This document shows, piece by piece, positions 1 through 8,614 of a DNA stretch of 64,000 nt. The notes below the pieces were generated by a model. It was not told where the DNA came from. It did not search any database and saw only the letters and a program-made list of their open reading frames with translations. A program made the position numbers and the translations under genes. The stretch's first letter is position 1. Every line of letters begins with the position of its first letter. Source of the stretch: Pseudomonas atagonensis. Lineage in GTDB: Bacteria > Pseudomonadota > Gammaproteobacteria > Pseudomonadales > Pseudomonadaceae. The stretch covers positions 227,821 to 291,820 of the forward strand of contig NZ_VXCA01000012.1 of assembly GCF_011369485.1 (NCBI RefSeq). Reading direction: 5' to 3'.

Positions 1-1600
1 CCTGGGCCAGTACCGAAGAACGGTGCGTCACCAGTACCACGGTGGTGCCTTGCGCCTTGAGTTGCGCGATAGCGCTGGCCAGTGCCGCTTCGCCGACGGT
101 GTCGAGGTTGGAGTTCGGCTCATCCAGCACCACCAGACTCGGCGTGCCGTACATGGCGCGCGCCAGTGCCACGCGTTGCTTCTGACCGCCGGACAAACCG
201 CTGCCGTCCTCGCCCAGTTGCGTGTCGTAACCTTGCGGCAGGCGCAGGATCATTTCGTGCACGCCGGCCTGTTGCGCGGCGGCCACGACTTTCTGCGGAT
301 CGGCCTCGCTGAAGCGGGCGATGTTCTCGGCGATGCTGCCGCTGAACAGCTCGATGTCTTGCGGCAGATAGCCGATGTACGGGCCGAGCTGATCGCGATT
401 CCAGCGGTGAATGTCGGCGCCATCCAGACGCACGGTTCCACCAAGAGTCGGCCACACGCCAACCAGCACCCGAGCCAGGGTCGACTTGCCGGAACCGGAA
501 GCCCCGAGCACGCCCAGCACTTCACCGGCACCCAGGCTGAAATTGACCATGTGCAAGGTCGCCGCGCGTTGCCCCGGAGGGCCGGCGCTGACCTGTTCAA
601 AAGTTATCTGGCCTTTCGGCGCCGGCAGCGCCATGGCGTCATCGCTCGGCGGGAAGGCTTGCAGCAGCGCGTCGAGACGACGGTAAGCGAGTTTCGCCCC
701 GCTCCACTGTTTCCACACGGCAATCAATTGGTCGATCGGGCTCAACACGCGGCCCATCAGGATTGAACCGGCGATCATCATCCCTGCCGTCATGTCGCCC
801 TTGATCACCAGTAGCGCACCGAGGCCCAGCACCAGCGATTGCAGGCACAGGCGCAGGGTTTTACTCAGGGAACTGATGACCGCGCCGGTGTCGCTGGCCT
901 GATTCTGCAGACCGAGAAAACGCGAATGCACCTGGAACCAGCGCTTGCGCAGCGAGCCGAGCATGCCCATCGCCTGAATGGTTTCGGCGTTGTGCAGATG
1001 ACTGGTGGCCAACTGACTGGATTTTTGCGAAAAACCGGCGGCTTCACCCAACGGCTTTTTGGTCATGTATTCGTTGAGGCAGGCCAGCGCAATCAACAAC
1101 AACGCACCTGCGGTAGCGAGCACGCCGAGCCAGACGTTGAACAGGTAGATCACGAACAGATACACCGGGAACCACGGCGCATCGAAAAACGCGAACAGCG
1201 CAGGCCCGGTGACGAATTGGCGAATGTGGGTCAGGTCGCCGAGGGATTGCCCGGCGTTGCCTTCGCCCTTGAACAGGTTGCGCTCGAACGCCGCCTGATA
1301 CACCCGCAGGTTGAAACGCCGCTCCAGTTGGCTGCCGATGCGGATGACGATGAAGCTGCGTACCACTTCCAGCAAGCCGATGAAGGCAAAGAAGCCAACG
1401 ACCATCAGCGACAGCATCGCCAATGTGGTTTCGTTCTGCGATGACAGTACCCGGTCGTAGACTTGCAACATATAAATCGACGGCACCAGCATCAGCACGT
1501 TTATCAGTGCGGTAAAACATCCGACGCTGATCAGAATGCTTTTATAGTCACCCAAAGCCTTGAATAAGGGCGCCGTGGCTGGAGCCTTCGCCATCTTCAT
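1..1600 (-). CDS. aprD: Type I secretion ATPase/permease AprD (3' end cut off by window)
   Basis: Inner-membrane ABC exporter subunit that would energise export of the serralysin AprA through an AprD-AprE-AprF channel. The translation begins [11 protein letters not shown], shows several hydrophobic segments in the first ~300 residues, then an ATPase domain with Walker A (GASGSGKST), the signature LSGGQKQR and Walker B ([12 protein letters not shown]), matching the PrtD/AprD family. The ATG at 1600 has AGGAAG a few bases upstream; an in-frame ATG two codons later is a weaker alternative. It follows aprI in the same direction, the usual apr order, so aprE and aprF are expected beyond base 1. 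About 533 codons are present; only the extreme C-terminus is missing. Confidence 0.93.
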   Translation of the reverse strand, partial: MKMAKAPATAPLFKALGDYKSILISVGCFTALINVLMLVPSIYMLQVYDRVLSSQNETTLAMLSLMVVGFFAFIGLLEVVRSFIVIRIGSQLERRFNLRVYQAAFERNLFKGEGNAGQSLGDLTHIRQFVTGPALFAFFDAPWFPVYLFVIYLFNVWLGVLATAGALLLIALACLNEYMTKKPLGEAAGFSQKSSQLATSHLHNAETIQAMGMLGSLRKRWFQVHSRFLGLQNQASDTGAVISSLSKTLRLCLQSLVLGLGALLVIKGDMTAGMMIAGSILMGRVLSPIDQLIAVWKQWSGAKLAYRRLDALLQAFPPSDDAMALPAPKGQITFEQVSAGPPGQRAATLHMVNFSLGAGEVLGVLGASGSGKSTLARVLVGVWPTLGGTVRLDGADIHRWNRDQLGPYIGYLPQDIELFSGSIAENIARFSEADPQKVVAAAQQAGVHEMILRLPQGYDTQLGEDGSGLSGGQKQRVALARAMYGTPSLVVLDEPNSNLDTVGEAALASAIAQLKAQGTTVVLVTHRSSVLAQ

Positions 1601-1774
1601 TGATTCTTCCTGAAATGATTGAACCCGTCCTGATAGGGACGAGCGCTCAATTGTTATTTCGCTTACCTGCGAGAGATGACTTGCAAGTACCCGCTTACAC
1701 TTTCACAACAACTTCTTCGAAGACTTATAACTGTCGGGCACTTGTTTATATCGCTTCGTTGATTACCAGCAGCG

Positions 1775-2197
1775 TTATTGCTCGATACGCTTGAGTGTCA
1801 CGATCAGACCTGACGTCAAAGTGCTTGAATAAAGTCCGTCGTTTTGTCGGCCGAAGAACTTGACTCTTGAGCCTTCCTTGCCGGTGATGGACAGACCGTC
1901 CGGATCCGGGAACCAGCCGATGGCGTTTTCTTGCAGCCAGGCGCTCAGGCAATCGGCGCCCTGGCCCAACGTCTGGTTTGGCTCAAGGTCGATTACGCAG
2001 GTGTTAGAGGGTTTGTCTTGCAGCGCCTGCGCTTCGGGTGCGTCATGGGCGGCGGTCAGCGTCGCCTGCCAGCGCCCGGCGAATACCGATGGATCTTCGA
2101 GTCTGAGGCTGCTTGCCATGGTTGTTTCTCCAGAAATCATCATCAGCATCGGCGTGAGACAGACGACTGCCATGCGGGAAAAAGGGTTTCGAATCAT
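1775..2197 (-). CDS. aprI: Alkaline protease inhibitor AprI (Inh family)
   Basis: Small periplasmic inhibitor that protects the producer from its own serralysin by inserting its N-terminus into the active site. The 140-residue product has a signal peptide (MIRNPFSRMAVV onward, probably cleaved near TTMA-SSL) and a mature region with the Inh-family pattern: FAGRWQ near the start, one Cys pair (TCVIDL and DCLSAW) and a final beta strand. I chose the ATG at 2197 because it is preceded by GGAG and yields a proper signal peptide; the longer open frame to 2266 adds a basic stretch that would spoil it. It lies between aprA and aprD, as in other Pseudomonas apr loci. Confidence 0.9.
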   Translation of the reverse strand: MIRNPFSRMAVVCLTPMLMMISGETTMASSLRLEDPSVFAGRWQATLTAAHDAPEAQALQDKPSNTCVIDLEPNQTLGQGADCLSAWLQENAIGWFPDPDGLSITGKEGSRVKFFGRQNDGLYSSTLTSGLIVTLKRIEQ

Positions 2198-2253
2198 AGG
2201 AAATTTCACTCCGGCGTGTAGCCTTGCGCACGTAGCGAGACGAAGCAAGCGAA

Positions 2254-2279
2254 GAAAGCGGCGCATGCGCGCCGCTTTC
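2254..2279 (-). terminator. Intercistronic hairpin between aprA and aprI
   Basis: Perfect inverted repeat with an 11-bp stem (GAAAGCGGCGC) and a 4-base loop, about 10 bp after the aprA stop. On the minus strand it is followed only by TTCTTCG, so the U tract is weak. It probably acts as a leaky terminator or mRNA-stabilising hairpin that sets protease expression above that of the inhibitor and exporter. That role is inference. Confidence 0.65.
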
Positions 2280-2289
2280 CTGTTTCACA

Positions 2290-3753
2290 TCACGCCACGA
2301 TGTCGCTGGTAGCTGCCTGGCCAACGGTGCTGACCTGGAAGTCCGCCACGCCGTGCCCGGAGAAGTCCACCGAGAGCAAGCTGTTGCCGCCCGACGAAGT
2401 CAGAATCGCATCGCCGGCTGCACCAGTGAAGCTGCTGACGAAGTGCAGGCCGGCGCCGTTGGTGATACCGGTCAGATCGATTTTGTCCAGACCGCTGACG
2501 AAATCGAGGATCTGATCGATCGCACCCGGCTTGGAGTCGGAACTGGCTGCGAACACAAACGTGTCCGAACCGGCGCCGCCCCACAGTTTGTCGGCACCGC
2601 CAGCCCCGTAGAGGATGTCGTTACCGGCACCGCCCTTCAGTTCGTTGGCCACGCTGTTGCCGATCAACAGGTCGTTGCCCGAACCGCCGATGGCGTTCTC
2701 GATGATCGCGCCCTTGGCGATGGACACGTTGCCCACCAGGCCGCCAACGTCGGAGAACGAGGCGTCATTGAGGTTGATCTTCTGGTTCTGGGTGAAACCG
2801 GAGAAGTCCAGGGTGTCCTTGCCGCCCGCATCCCACACCGAGAACACCACTTTGTCACTCGACGACGATGCGCTGAGGAAATCGCGGCCAGTGTTGGAGT
2901 TGAAGCCATAGGTGGTGTCACCCGTGCGGGTGGTGGTGTTGGCACCGTAGAGCTTCTGGATTGCGGCAATGTCATCCATCAGCGGGCCGGAGGAATACGC
3001 TTCCACGCCGCCCTTGCTGAAATTCTGGTTGGTGTTGCTCTCGCTCCAGTAACTCATGACGCTGTAACCGCGGGTGTCTTGCCCGTAGGTCGCGTCATTG
3101 TAGGTCGGGTTGCCATTGCCGGCGTTGTAGTCTCCAGGGTGAGCAAGGCCCAGGGTATGGCCGATTTCGTGAGTCAGGGTCTGACGACCGTAGTTGTTCA
3201 GATCCGGCGTCTTGTTCTGCGTGTAGCCACTGTTGATCAGGTACCACGAGGTGCCGTCGTAACCGGCGCCAGTGCCTGGCAGATAGGCAAATGCGGCTGC
3301 ACCGTCCTGGCCGCCGCTGTAGTTGCCGAACGTCATGTGACCGTCACCGCCGGAGGCTTTTTCGGTAAAGGTCACGTTGGCCACGTCTGCCCAGGATTGC
3401 ATGGCGAGCTTGGCCTGGGCTTGTTGTTGCGCACTGAACTGACTGAACCCACTGATTCCGTGCTTGTTCATCGTGCTGGACGATGCCGACGTCAGGAACG
3501 TGTAAGTGAGTTCGATCTTGCCGCTGCCGTCCTTGTCCTGGTAGGCAGCGCCGTCGCGCAGCAACTGGGTTGCGGCTTGATCGACGGAGTAAGAGGGTTT
3601 GCCATTAACCGTGAGGTTGCCGCCACGATCATACTGGTGGCTGAAGCTATTGATCTGGTTCCAGGCAGAGCTGGTTGCGGCCAGAGGTTGCGCTGCCGAC
3701 AGCAGAAAAGCCTGTTCGGCGGTATCAATAGCATTAGCTTTAACTTTCGACAT
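2290..3753 (-). CDS. aprA: Serralysin-type alkaline metalloprotease (AprA/AprX)
   Basis: Secreted zinc endopeptidase of the serralysin (M10B) family, 487 residues, with no N-terminal signal peptide. The catalytic domain carries [11 protein letters not shown] (His195, His199, His205) and the Met-turn SVMSY (Met233, Tyr235). RTX nonapeptides [18 protein letters not shown] and GGAGSDTFV at about 356-400 bind calcium, and the C-terminal end with DIVA fits a type I secretion signal. The ATG at 3753 is preceded by AAGGAAG; the open frame reaches 3897 but that extension lacks an RBS and family similarity. It heads the aprA-aprI-aprD operon. In milk-spoilage P. fluorescens the orthologue is called aprX. 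All catalytic residues are intact. Confidence 0.97.
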   Translation of the reverse strand: MSKVKANAIDTAEQAFLLSAAQPLAATSSAWNQINSFSHQYDRGGNLTVNGKPSYSVDQAATQLLRDGAAYQDKDGSGKIELTYTFLTSASSSTMNKHGISGFSQFSAQQQAQAKLAMQSWADVANVTFTEKASGGDGHMTFGNYSGGQDGAAAFAYLPGTGAGYDGTSWYLINSGYTQNKTPDLNNYGRQTLTHEIGHTLGLAHPGDYNAGNGNPTYNDATYGQDTRGYSVMSYWSESNTNQNFSKGGVEAYSSGPLMDDIAAIQKLYGANTTTRTGDTTYGFNSNTGRDFLSASSSSDKVVFSVWDAGGKDTLDFSGFTQNQKINLNDASFSDVGGLVGNVSIAKGAIIENAIGGSGNDLLIGNSVANELKGGAGNDILYGAGGADKLWGGAGSDTFVFAASSDSKPGAIDQILDFVSGLDKIDLTGITNGAGLHFVSSFTGAAGDAILTSSGGNSLLSVDFSGHGVADFQVSTVGQAATSDIVA

Positions 3754-4224
3754 AAACACACTTCCTTGTTTAGCAATGGAACAGTTTTTGTCCGATAGCG
3801 ACAACCCCTGGCGAGATTGTCCTATCACTCGCCCAATGAAGGCGTAAGAAACCTGACACAATTTGAAATCTGACGTAAAGCATTTTTTTGAGATCAAATT
3901 GAACTGTTTGGTGAAACTGCCGTAAACAAAGCGCGCGGGGTCGAAAGATTGTTTTGCGCAAACAGCATTCGTCTAATTGTCTGACGATTTTCTATTTAAA
4001 TATTAAATATCGGTAAGTTGTTTTTTGTTAGATGCGTCGCACTTTTCTGCACTTTATTAGTGCGGTGCCAGTGTATTGATATCAACTTCTCAAACTCACT
4101 GAATAACCCATGCGGGAGCGGGCTTGCTCGCGAAAGCGGAGTATCAGTCAACCTCTATGTTGACTGAACAGACGCCTTCGCGAGCAAGCCCGCTCCCACA
4201 GGGTTCTATGTCTAATCCTGGGTA
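3754..4224. other. Intergenic region upstream of aprA
   Basis: A 471-bp region between aprA and the polyamine-type binding-protein gene, both on the minus strand. The aprA-proximal part (about 3754-4080) is AT-rich and should hold the aprA promoter, but I could not assign convincing -35/-10 boxes. The distal part holds a REP pair annotated separately. I see no credible coding sequence here. Confidence 0.6.
4111..4200. repeat. REP doublet (REPIN) in inverted orientation
   Basis: Two copies of a Pseudomonas REP sequence face each other: GGGAGCGGGCTTGCTCGCGA at 4114 and its complement ending at 4197. Between them is a second short hairpin (CAGTCAAC, 6-base loop, GTTGACTG; 4145-4166). The arrangement is that of a REPIN, a RAYT-mobilised non-coding element common between genes in the P. 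fluorescens group. No RAYT transposase is present in the window. It lies just beyond the stop of the gene at 4225 and could help end or stabilise that transcript. Confidence 0.88.
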
Positions 4225-5310
4225 TTAGCTACCCGTGCGAATCTTGTTCCACACCCGCGTGCGGATGCGGTCGATGTTCAACGGCATCGCTTCCAGTGCG
4301 AACAGCTTGCCCATCATCTCCGGGCTCGGATAAACCTTGGTGTCGTTCTTGATCGCCGGGTCGATCAGGCTGTCGGCCTGTTCGTTGCCGTTGGCGTAGT
4401 GCACGTAGTTACTGATGCCGGCCATCACGTCCGGGCGCAGCAGGTAGTTCATGAACGCGTACCCGGCCTTCTCGTCCGGAGCGTCGGCCGGCATGGCGAC
4501 CATGTCGAACCAGATCGCCGCGCCTTCCTTGGGAATCGCGTAACCGATATCGACGCCGTTCTTCGCTTCTTTGGCGCGGTTTTCGGCTTGCAGGATGTCG
4601 CCGGAAAAGCCGACGGCCACGCAGATGTCACCGTTGGCCAGGTCGCTGGTGTACTTCGAAGAATGGAAGTAGCTGACGTACGGCCGTACTTTCATCAGCA
4701 GTGCTTCGGCCTTCTTGTAGTCCTCGGGATTTTTACTGTGGTGCGGCAACCCCAGGTAGTTGAGCGCCGCCGGCAACAGTTCCGGGCCGTTATCGAGGAT
4801 TGCCACGCCGCACTTCTGCAGCTTTTGCATGTTCTCGGGCTTGAAGATCAAGTCCCAGGAATCCACTGGCGCGTTGTCGCCCAACACCGCTTTGACCTTG
4901 GCGATGTTGTAACCGATGCCGGTGCTGCCCCACAGGTAAGGGAAGCCGTGTTCATTGCCCGGATCGTTGGTCTGCAAAGCCTTGAGCAAGACTGGATTGA
5001 GGTTTTTCCAGTTCGGCAACTGGCTCTTGTCGAGCTTCTTCAGCGCCCCGCCCTGGATTTGCCGGGCCATGAAGTGGTTGGAGGGAAACACCACGTCGTA
5101 GCCGGATTTGCCGGTCATCAACTTGCCATCGAGGGTTTCGTTGCTGTCGTAGACGTCGTAGGTGACGCCGATGCCGGTGTCTTTTTCAAAGTTTTTGGTG
5201 GTGTCCGGCGCAATGTAGTCGGACCAGTTGTAAACCTTGACCGTTTCCGCTGCCTGAGCAAGGGAAACGGCAAGCATCAGCGGTGCCAGAGCGAGGGTCT
5301 TGCGGATCAT
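4225..5310 (-). CDS. Polyamine-type ABC transporter periplasmic binding protein
   Basis: Periplasmic solute receptor of the PotF/SpuD/SpuE family, 361 residues, expected to bind putrescine or spermidine and feed an ABC importer. The start MIRKTLALAPLML gives a signal peptide cleaved after AQA, and the mature N-terminus ETVKVYNWSDYIAPD is characteristic of the family, as is the NIDRIRTRVWNKIRTG end. The ATG at 5310 has AGGAAT upstream; the frame extends 14 codons further without an RBS. No permease or ATPase genes are adjacent, so it is an orphan receptor. It sits downstream of a cupin and an FAD amine oxidase, which suggests a polyamine uptake and degradation unit. Confidence 0.88.
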   Translation of the reverse strand: MIRKTLALAPLMLAVSLAQAAETVKVYNWSDYIAPDTTKNFEKDTGIGVTYDVYDSNETLDGKLMTGKSGYDVVFPSNHFMARQIQGGALKKLDKSQLPNWKNLNPVLLKALQTNDPGNEHGFPYLWGSTGIGYNIAKVKAVLGDNAPVDSWDLIFKPENMQKLQKCGVAILDNGPELLPAALNYLGLPHHSKNPEDYKKAEALLMKVRPYVSYFHSSKYTSDLANGDICVAVGFSGDILQAENRAKEAKNGVDIGYAIPKEGAAIWFDMVAMPADAPDEKAGYAFMNYLLRPDVMAGISNYVHYANGNEQADSLIDPAIKNDTKVYPSPEMMGKLFALEAMPLNIDRIRTRVWNKIRTGS

Positions 5311-5369
5311 GGATCGATTCCTGTGTGGGTTTTCTTTTTTGTTGGCAGGCAATCAAAGGGATCAAACAA

Positions 5370-5714
5370 TCAGAAAATCAGCACGTAACTCTTGCGCACG
5401 GTTTCCTGGATATCCCAGACACCGAGCGTGTTGGCCGGCAACATCAGTGCGTCGCCACCTTGTATGTGCAGGGTTTCGCCACCGCCGTCCGGGGTGAACG
5501 TGCAGCGCCCGGAAATGAAATGGCAAAACTCCTGCGCGGTGATTTGCCGGCGCCAGCGACCGGGGGTGCACTCCCAAACGCCGGTTTCGACGCCGTCGTC
5601 GCGCTCGACGCTGGTGGTCGAGGCGATGGCCACGGGTTCACCGAGCGGCACGGCGACCGGATTGGATTCATCGAGTTGCAATGTCGCGGTGTTCTTGAAT
5701 TGCGTAATGCTCAT
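5370..5714 (-). CDS. Cupin-domain protein
   Basis: Small (114-residue) single-domain cupin of the ureidoglycine-aminohydrolase-like/DUF861 type. It has TPGRWRRQ, the core EFCHFISGRCTFTPDGG and GDALMLPANTLGVWDI, fitting the two cupin motifs. AGG lies 7 bases before the ATG. It lies between the amine oxidase and the polyamine-type binding protein with short spacers, so probably one transcript. Cupins of this sort often accompany polyamine or amino-acid catabolic genes, but the substrate cannot be told from sequence. Confidence 0.8.
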   Translation of the reverse strand: MSITQFKNTATLQLDESNPVAVPLGEPVAIASTTSVERDDGVETGVWECTPGRWRRQITAQEFCHFISGRCTFTPDGGGETLHIQGGDALMLPANTLGVWDIQETVRKSYVLIF

Positions 5715-5744
5715 GGTCGGACCTGTCTTTTCAGTAAACGGCGT

Positions 5745-7151
5745 TTAGTGCATGAAACCTTCCATGAAGCCGGCCACCTGGCTGGCGAGCTTGCGCCGCC
5801 AGGGCGCCGTGGCCGGATTGGCCAGGGTCTGGTCTTCATGGACAAAGCTTTTGATGATCGCGTTGTAACCGAGCCAGCGGCACGGCTCCGGCTCCCAGGC
5901 ACGCAACGCGTGAATGCCGCCGTCGGGCAACACCCAGGGTTGTTTGACCAGCTCGGTGTCTCGCTCAAGAATCAGATCGGCCAGCGTGCGGCCGCCGAGG
6001 TTGCTCGCGCCGACACCCTCCCCGCCATAACCGCCGGACAGCGCGATGCCGTTGGCGCGGTCGCACAGCATGTGCGGCTTGAAATGCCGGGACATGCCGA
6101 GGTTGCCGCCCCAGGCGTGGGTGATCTGGACGTTCTTCAGTTGGGGGAACAATTCGCCGAACAAATAACGGCGCAGCTCGACTTCATCGCGGGTCAGGTC
6201 GAAGTTGTGGCGCAGCTTGCCGGCGAACTGATAGCCGCCACGGGCGCCGAAGATCAAACGGTTGTCGGCGCTGCGCTGGCCATAGGTGACCTGGCGACTG
6301 AACTCGCTGAAGGCCTGTCCGCGATTGAGGCCGATTTCATCCCACGTTGCCGCCGATAACGGTTCGGTGGCAACGATCAGGCTTTGCACCGGCAATTGAT
6401 AACGCCCCAGCGGTGGCAATGTCACCGAATAGCCTTCAACCGCCGGCACGATCCAGCGGCTGCGCACGCTGGCCCGGGCGGTGCGCAGGCTGCCCGACTG
6501 CCAATGGGTCACCGGGCTGTTTTCGTAAATCTTCACCCCCATGCCCTGCACTGTACGGGCCAGGCCGCGCACCAGCTTGGCCGGGTGAATGGTCGCGACG
6601 TGCGGCGCATAAATGCCGCCGTAAGGTTTCGCCACACGAATCTGTTGTGCCAGTTGCTCGGGGCTGAGCCAGCGATAATCGTCGTCGGTCAGGCCCTGAG
6701 CGTGCAGTTTGGCGAGGTATTCACGCAGGCTGGCTTCTTGCTCCGGGTAACGGGCGGCGCAATACAGCACACCGCCCTTGCGGTAATCGCAGTCGATACC
6801 TTCACGTTCGAGCACCACTTCCACTTCATCGGGAATGCTGTGCAGCAGGTCAAAGGACGCGCGGCGCTGCTCCGGCGACAAACCGGCGAGCAAGCGGTCT
6901 TCGCCAAGCAAATTGCCCATCAGCCAGCCGCCATTGCGCCCCGACGCGCCGAACCCGGCGGTTTGTGCCTCGATGATGGCGATGTCGAGCCCGGGTGCGA
7001 GTTTTTTCAGGTAATACGCGGTCCAGAGCCCGGTATAGCCGGCGCCGATGATTGCCACATCGACATCCAGATCCTGTTCCAACGCGGCGCGCGCGGTCAG
7101 CGGCTCATCGAGTTGATCCATCCACAAACTGATAGTGCGCCACGCCGGCAT
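5745..7151 (-). CDS. FAD-dependent amine oxidase (PuuB/DadA-like)
   Basis: Flavoprotein of the DAO family, 468 residues, most like gamma-glutamylputrescine oxidoreductases. The Rossmann dinucleotide motif GAGYTG is at residues 36-41 in DVAIIGAGYTGLWTAYYL, followed by GASGRNGGW, a family hallmark at the flavin site; GGYGGEGVGASNLGGR near the C-terminus completes the FAD site. The ATG at 7151 has GGAG at good spacing, five codons inside the longest frame. The neighbouring binding protein and cupin suggest a polyamine or related amine as substrate; the exact amine is unproven. Confidence 0.85.
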   Translation of the reverse strand: MPAWRTISLWMDQLDEPLTARAALEQDLDVDVAIIGAGYTGLWTAYYLKKLAPGLDIAIIEAQTAGFGASGRNGGWLMGNLLGEDRLLAGLSPEQRRASFDLLHSIPDEVEVVLEREGIDCDYRKGGVLYCAARYPEQEASLREYLAKLHAQGLTDDDYRWLSPEQLAQQIRVAKPYGGIYAPHVATIHPAKLVRGLARTVQGMGVKIYENSPVTHWQSGSLRTARASVRSRWIVPAVEGYSVTLPPLGRYQLPVQSLIVATEPLSAATWDEIGLNRGQAFSEFSRQVTYGQRSADNRLIFGARGGYQFAGKLRHNFDLTRDEVELRRYLFGELFPQLKNVQITHAWGGNLGMSRHFKPHMLCDRANGIALSGGYGGEGVGASNLGGRTLADLILERDTELVKQPWVLPDGGIHALRAWEPEPCRWLGYNAIIKSFVHEDQTLANPATAPWRRKLASQVAGFMEGFMH

Positions 7152-7203
7152 GCAAGACTCCGCCACTGAAAACCTTCGATGGCGTCGATCCTAGTGCGCG
7201 ACT

Positions 7204-8019
7204 TCAGGGGATGTCTTGCGCGCGTGCACGCAAAGAAATTTGTTTGGCGTAAGCCTTGGGCGACTGGCCGGTGTGCTGGCGGAAACAGCTGTAAAACGCC
7301 GACAGCGAATTGAATCCGGCAGCAAAGGCCAATTCATCGATGCGCAGCGGCGGCGTGGCGTCATCCAGTGACTTGAGCAAATGCTGCAGACGCGCCTGAT
7401 TGACGTAACGATAGAAGCTTTGCCCCAGCACCTGGTTCAGCAAATAGGAAATTTGATTGCGGCTGTAACCGCACTCCTTGGCCACTCGCTGCAGATCAAG
7501 CTCCGGATCGAGATACGGTTGCTGGCGCTCGAAGTATTGCTGCAGGTCTTCGGCCATGAAGCTCAACTGACGGGGCGACAGCCCGAGTCGGCTGACCGCC
7601 GGGCGCTGACTGGCTTTCTGGTTGTCGCCACTTTGCGCGCGAACCAGAGAGGCGTACTCGTTGACTCGCCAGATCAGCCCGTCCTTGACGGTGATCGCCT
7701 CGCTGGAGCGGAACGACACCAGACCGTCACCGCCGCGCAGCGTCACTTCGTACTGGATGAACGCGGTGTTGCCGTCGACGCGGATGCGATCGCAGTGCTC
7801 CAGCGCTTCGTCGGATTCTCGCGGCATGCTAACGCGCACGTATTCGCGCAACTCGTCGAGGCCGAGCACGCGGTTCTGGAAGAAATCGTTGTACTGAATG
7901 TCCGGGTGATACAGCGCCATGACGCGGTCCAGGTCGCGGTGTTTCCAGCTCAGGTGATAACGCATGACCGTGGCGGCCGTGGCCTCGGTCTGTTGCGGGC
8001 CGTCGTCGTCGGCGTGCAT
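7204..8019 (-). CDS. AraC-family regulator with N-terminal SnoaL-like domain
   Basis: Transcription factor of 271 residues. Residues ~10-125 read as a SnoaL/NTF2-like fold (RYHLSWKHRDLDRVMALYHPDI, WRVNEYASLVRA), and residues ~165-268 carry two helix-turn-helix units of the AraC/XylS type (VAKECGYSRNQISYLLNQV and ELAFAAGFNSLSAFYSCF). The N-terminal fold may bind a small ligand. It lies upstream of the amine oxidase in the same direction with a short gap, so it is the natural candidate regulator of the 4225-7151 genes. No strong RBS is seen before the ATG. Confidence 0.85.
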   Translation of the reverse strand: MHADDDGPQQTEATAATVMRYHLSWKHRDLDRVMALYHPDIQYNDFFQNRVLGLDELREYVRVSMPRESDEALEHCDRIRVDGNTAFIQYEVTLRGGDGLVSFRSSEAITVKDGLIWRVNEYASLVRAQSGDNQKASQRPAVSRLGLSPRQLSFMAEDLQQYFERQQPYLDPELDLQRVAKECGYSRNQISYLLNQVLGQSFYRYVNQARLQHLLKSLDDATPPLRIDELAFAAGFNSLSAFYSCFRQHTGQSPKAYAKQISLRARAQDIP

Positions 8020-8262
8020 AAATGACTCGGTGAAAAAGAACCGAGCTTGCCCAACTTCGGCCCGAGCGGCAACGGCTAATCCGTGATGGCCCTTTGGCGA
8101 TGATTGCGCCGCGCGTGACTTACATCAAAAAATGCGAATCCATCGCAAAAAGAACTGAAAAATCTCACAGGAAATTCACATCAGGATGCTACTTTTAATG
8201 TCAGTCACTGGTTGAGCCAATGAAGGCTCTTCCCACCTAACGTGAGCAAAAGGAAGCGCTCG

Positions 8263-8286
8263 ATGAAGAAGGCGGGCAACACATGA
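8263..8286 (+). CDS. Possible 7-codon leader ORF (MKKAGNT)
   Basis: A minute frame ATG AAG AAG GCG GGC AAC ACA TGA begins 7 bases after AGGAAG, a better Shine-Dalgarno than the one directly before the next gene. Its stop overlaps the DUF1652 start codon as ATGA. The arrangement suggests translational coupling, but such a short ORF can arise by chance. Confidence 0.3.
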   Translation: MKKAGNT

Positions 8287-8555
8287 ATAAAGGTTCAAGC
8301 AAAGTCACGTTCCCCAATGCCTGCCAGCTGATGCGCTGGCATTTTCATCCCATGGGTTTCGAGGCCACGATGGACGCACCGGGCAGCATGATCGCCCGCC
8401 TGTTTGATCGCGCCAGCGGAGAAACCATGATCGCCATCGCCGGCATTCCCTGCGCGACGGTGATGAATGCCGCAGATGTCGAACGAATAATCGAAGCGGT
8501 CGAGGATGAACTGGAAGCTTTTGTACCTCCAGAGTCTCTCAAGAGCTATGCATAA
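8283..8555 (+). CDS. DUF1652 family protein
   Basis: Small cytoplasmic protein of 90 residues with no known activity. The sequence (FPNACQLMRWHFHPMGFEAT, then GSMIARLFDRASGETM and AIAGIPC) matches my memory of DUF1652, a family mostly found in Pseudomonas. It is a stand-alone gene followed at once by a strong terminator. The start overlaps the stop of a possible 7-codon leader ORF, so translation may be coupled. No membrane segments or signal peptide are seen. Confidence 0.82.
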   Translation: MNKGSSKVTFPNACQLMRWHFHPMGFEATMDAPGSMIARLFDRASGETMIAIAGIPCATVMNAADVERIIEAVEDELEAFVPPESLKSYA

Positions 8556-8572
8556 CCACATGATTTAAAAGT

Positions 8573-8601
8573 AAAAAGCCCGCTTTAAGCGGGCTTTTTT
8601 T
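8573..8601 (+). terminator. Bidirectional Rho-independent terminator
   Basis: Stem AGCCCGC / GCGGGCT with a TTAA loop, preceded by five A and followed by seven T. It ends the DUF1652 gene on the plus strand and serves the helicase gene arriving from the minus strand. Confidence 0.92.
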
Positions 8602-8614
8602 GTGGGCACGGGAT

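Noticed and set aside
2353..3798. 481-codon plus-strand frame opposite the serralysin gene
   Set aside because: Antisense of a recognised metalloprotease; valine/glycine-rich with no family likeness.
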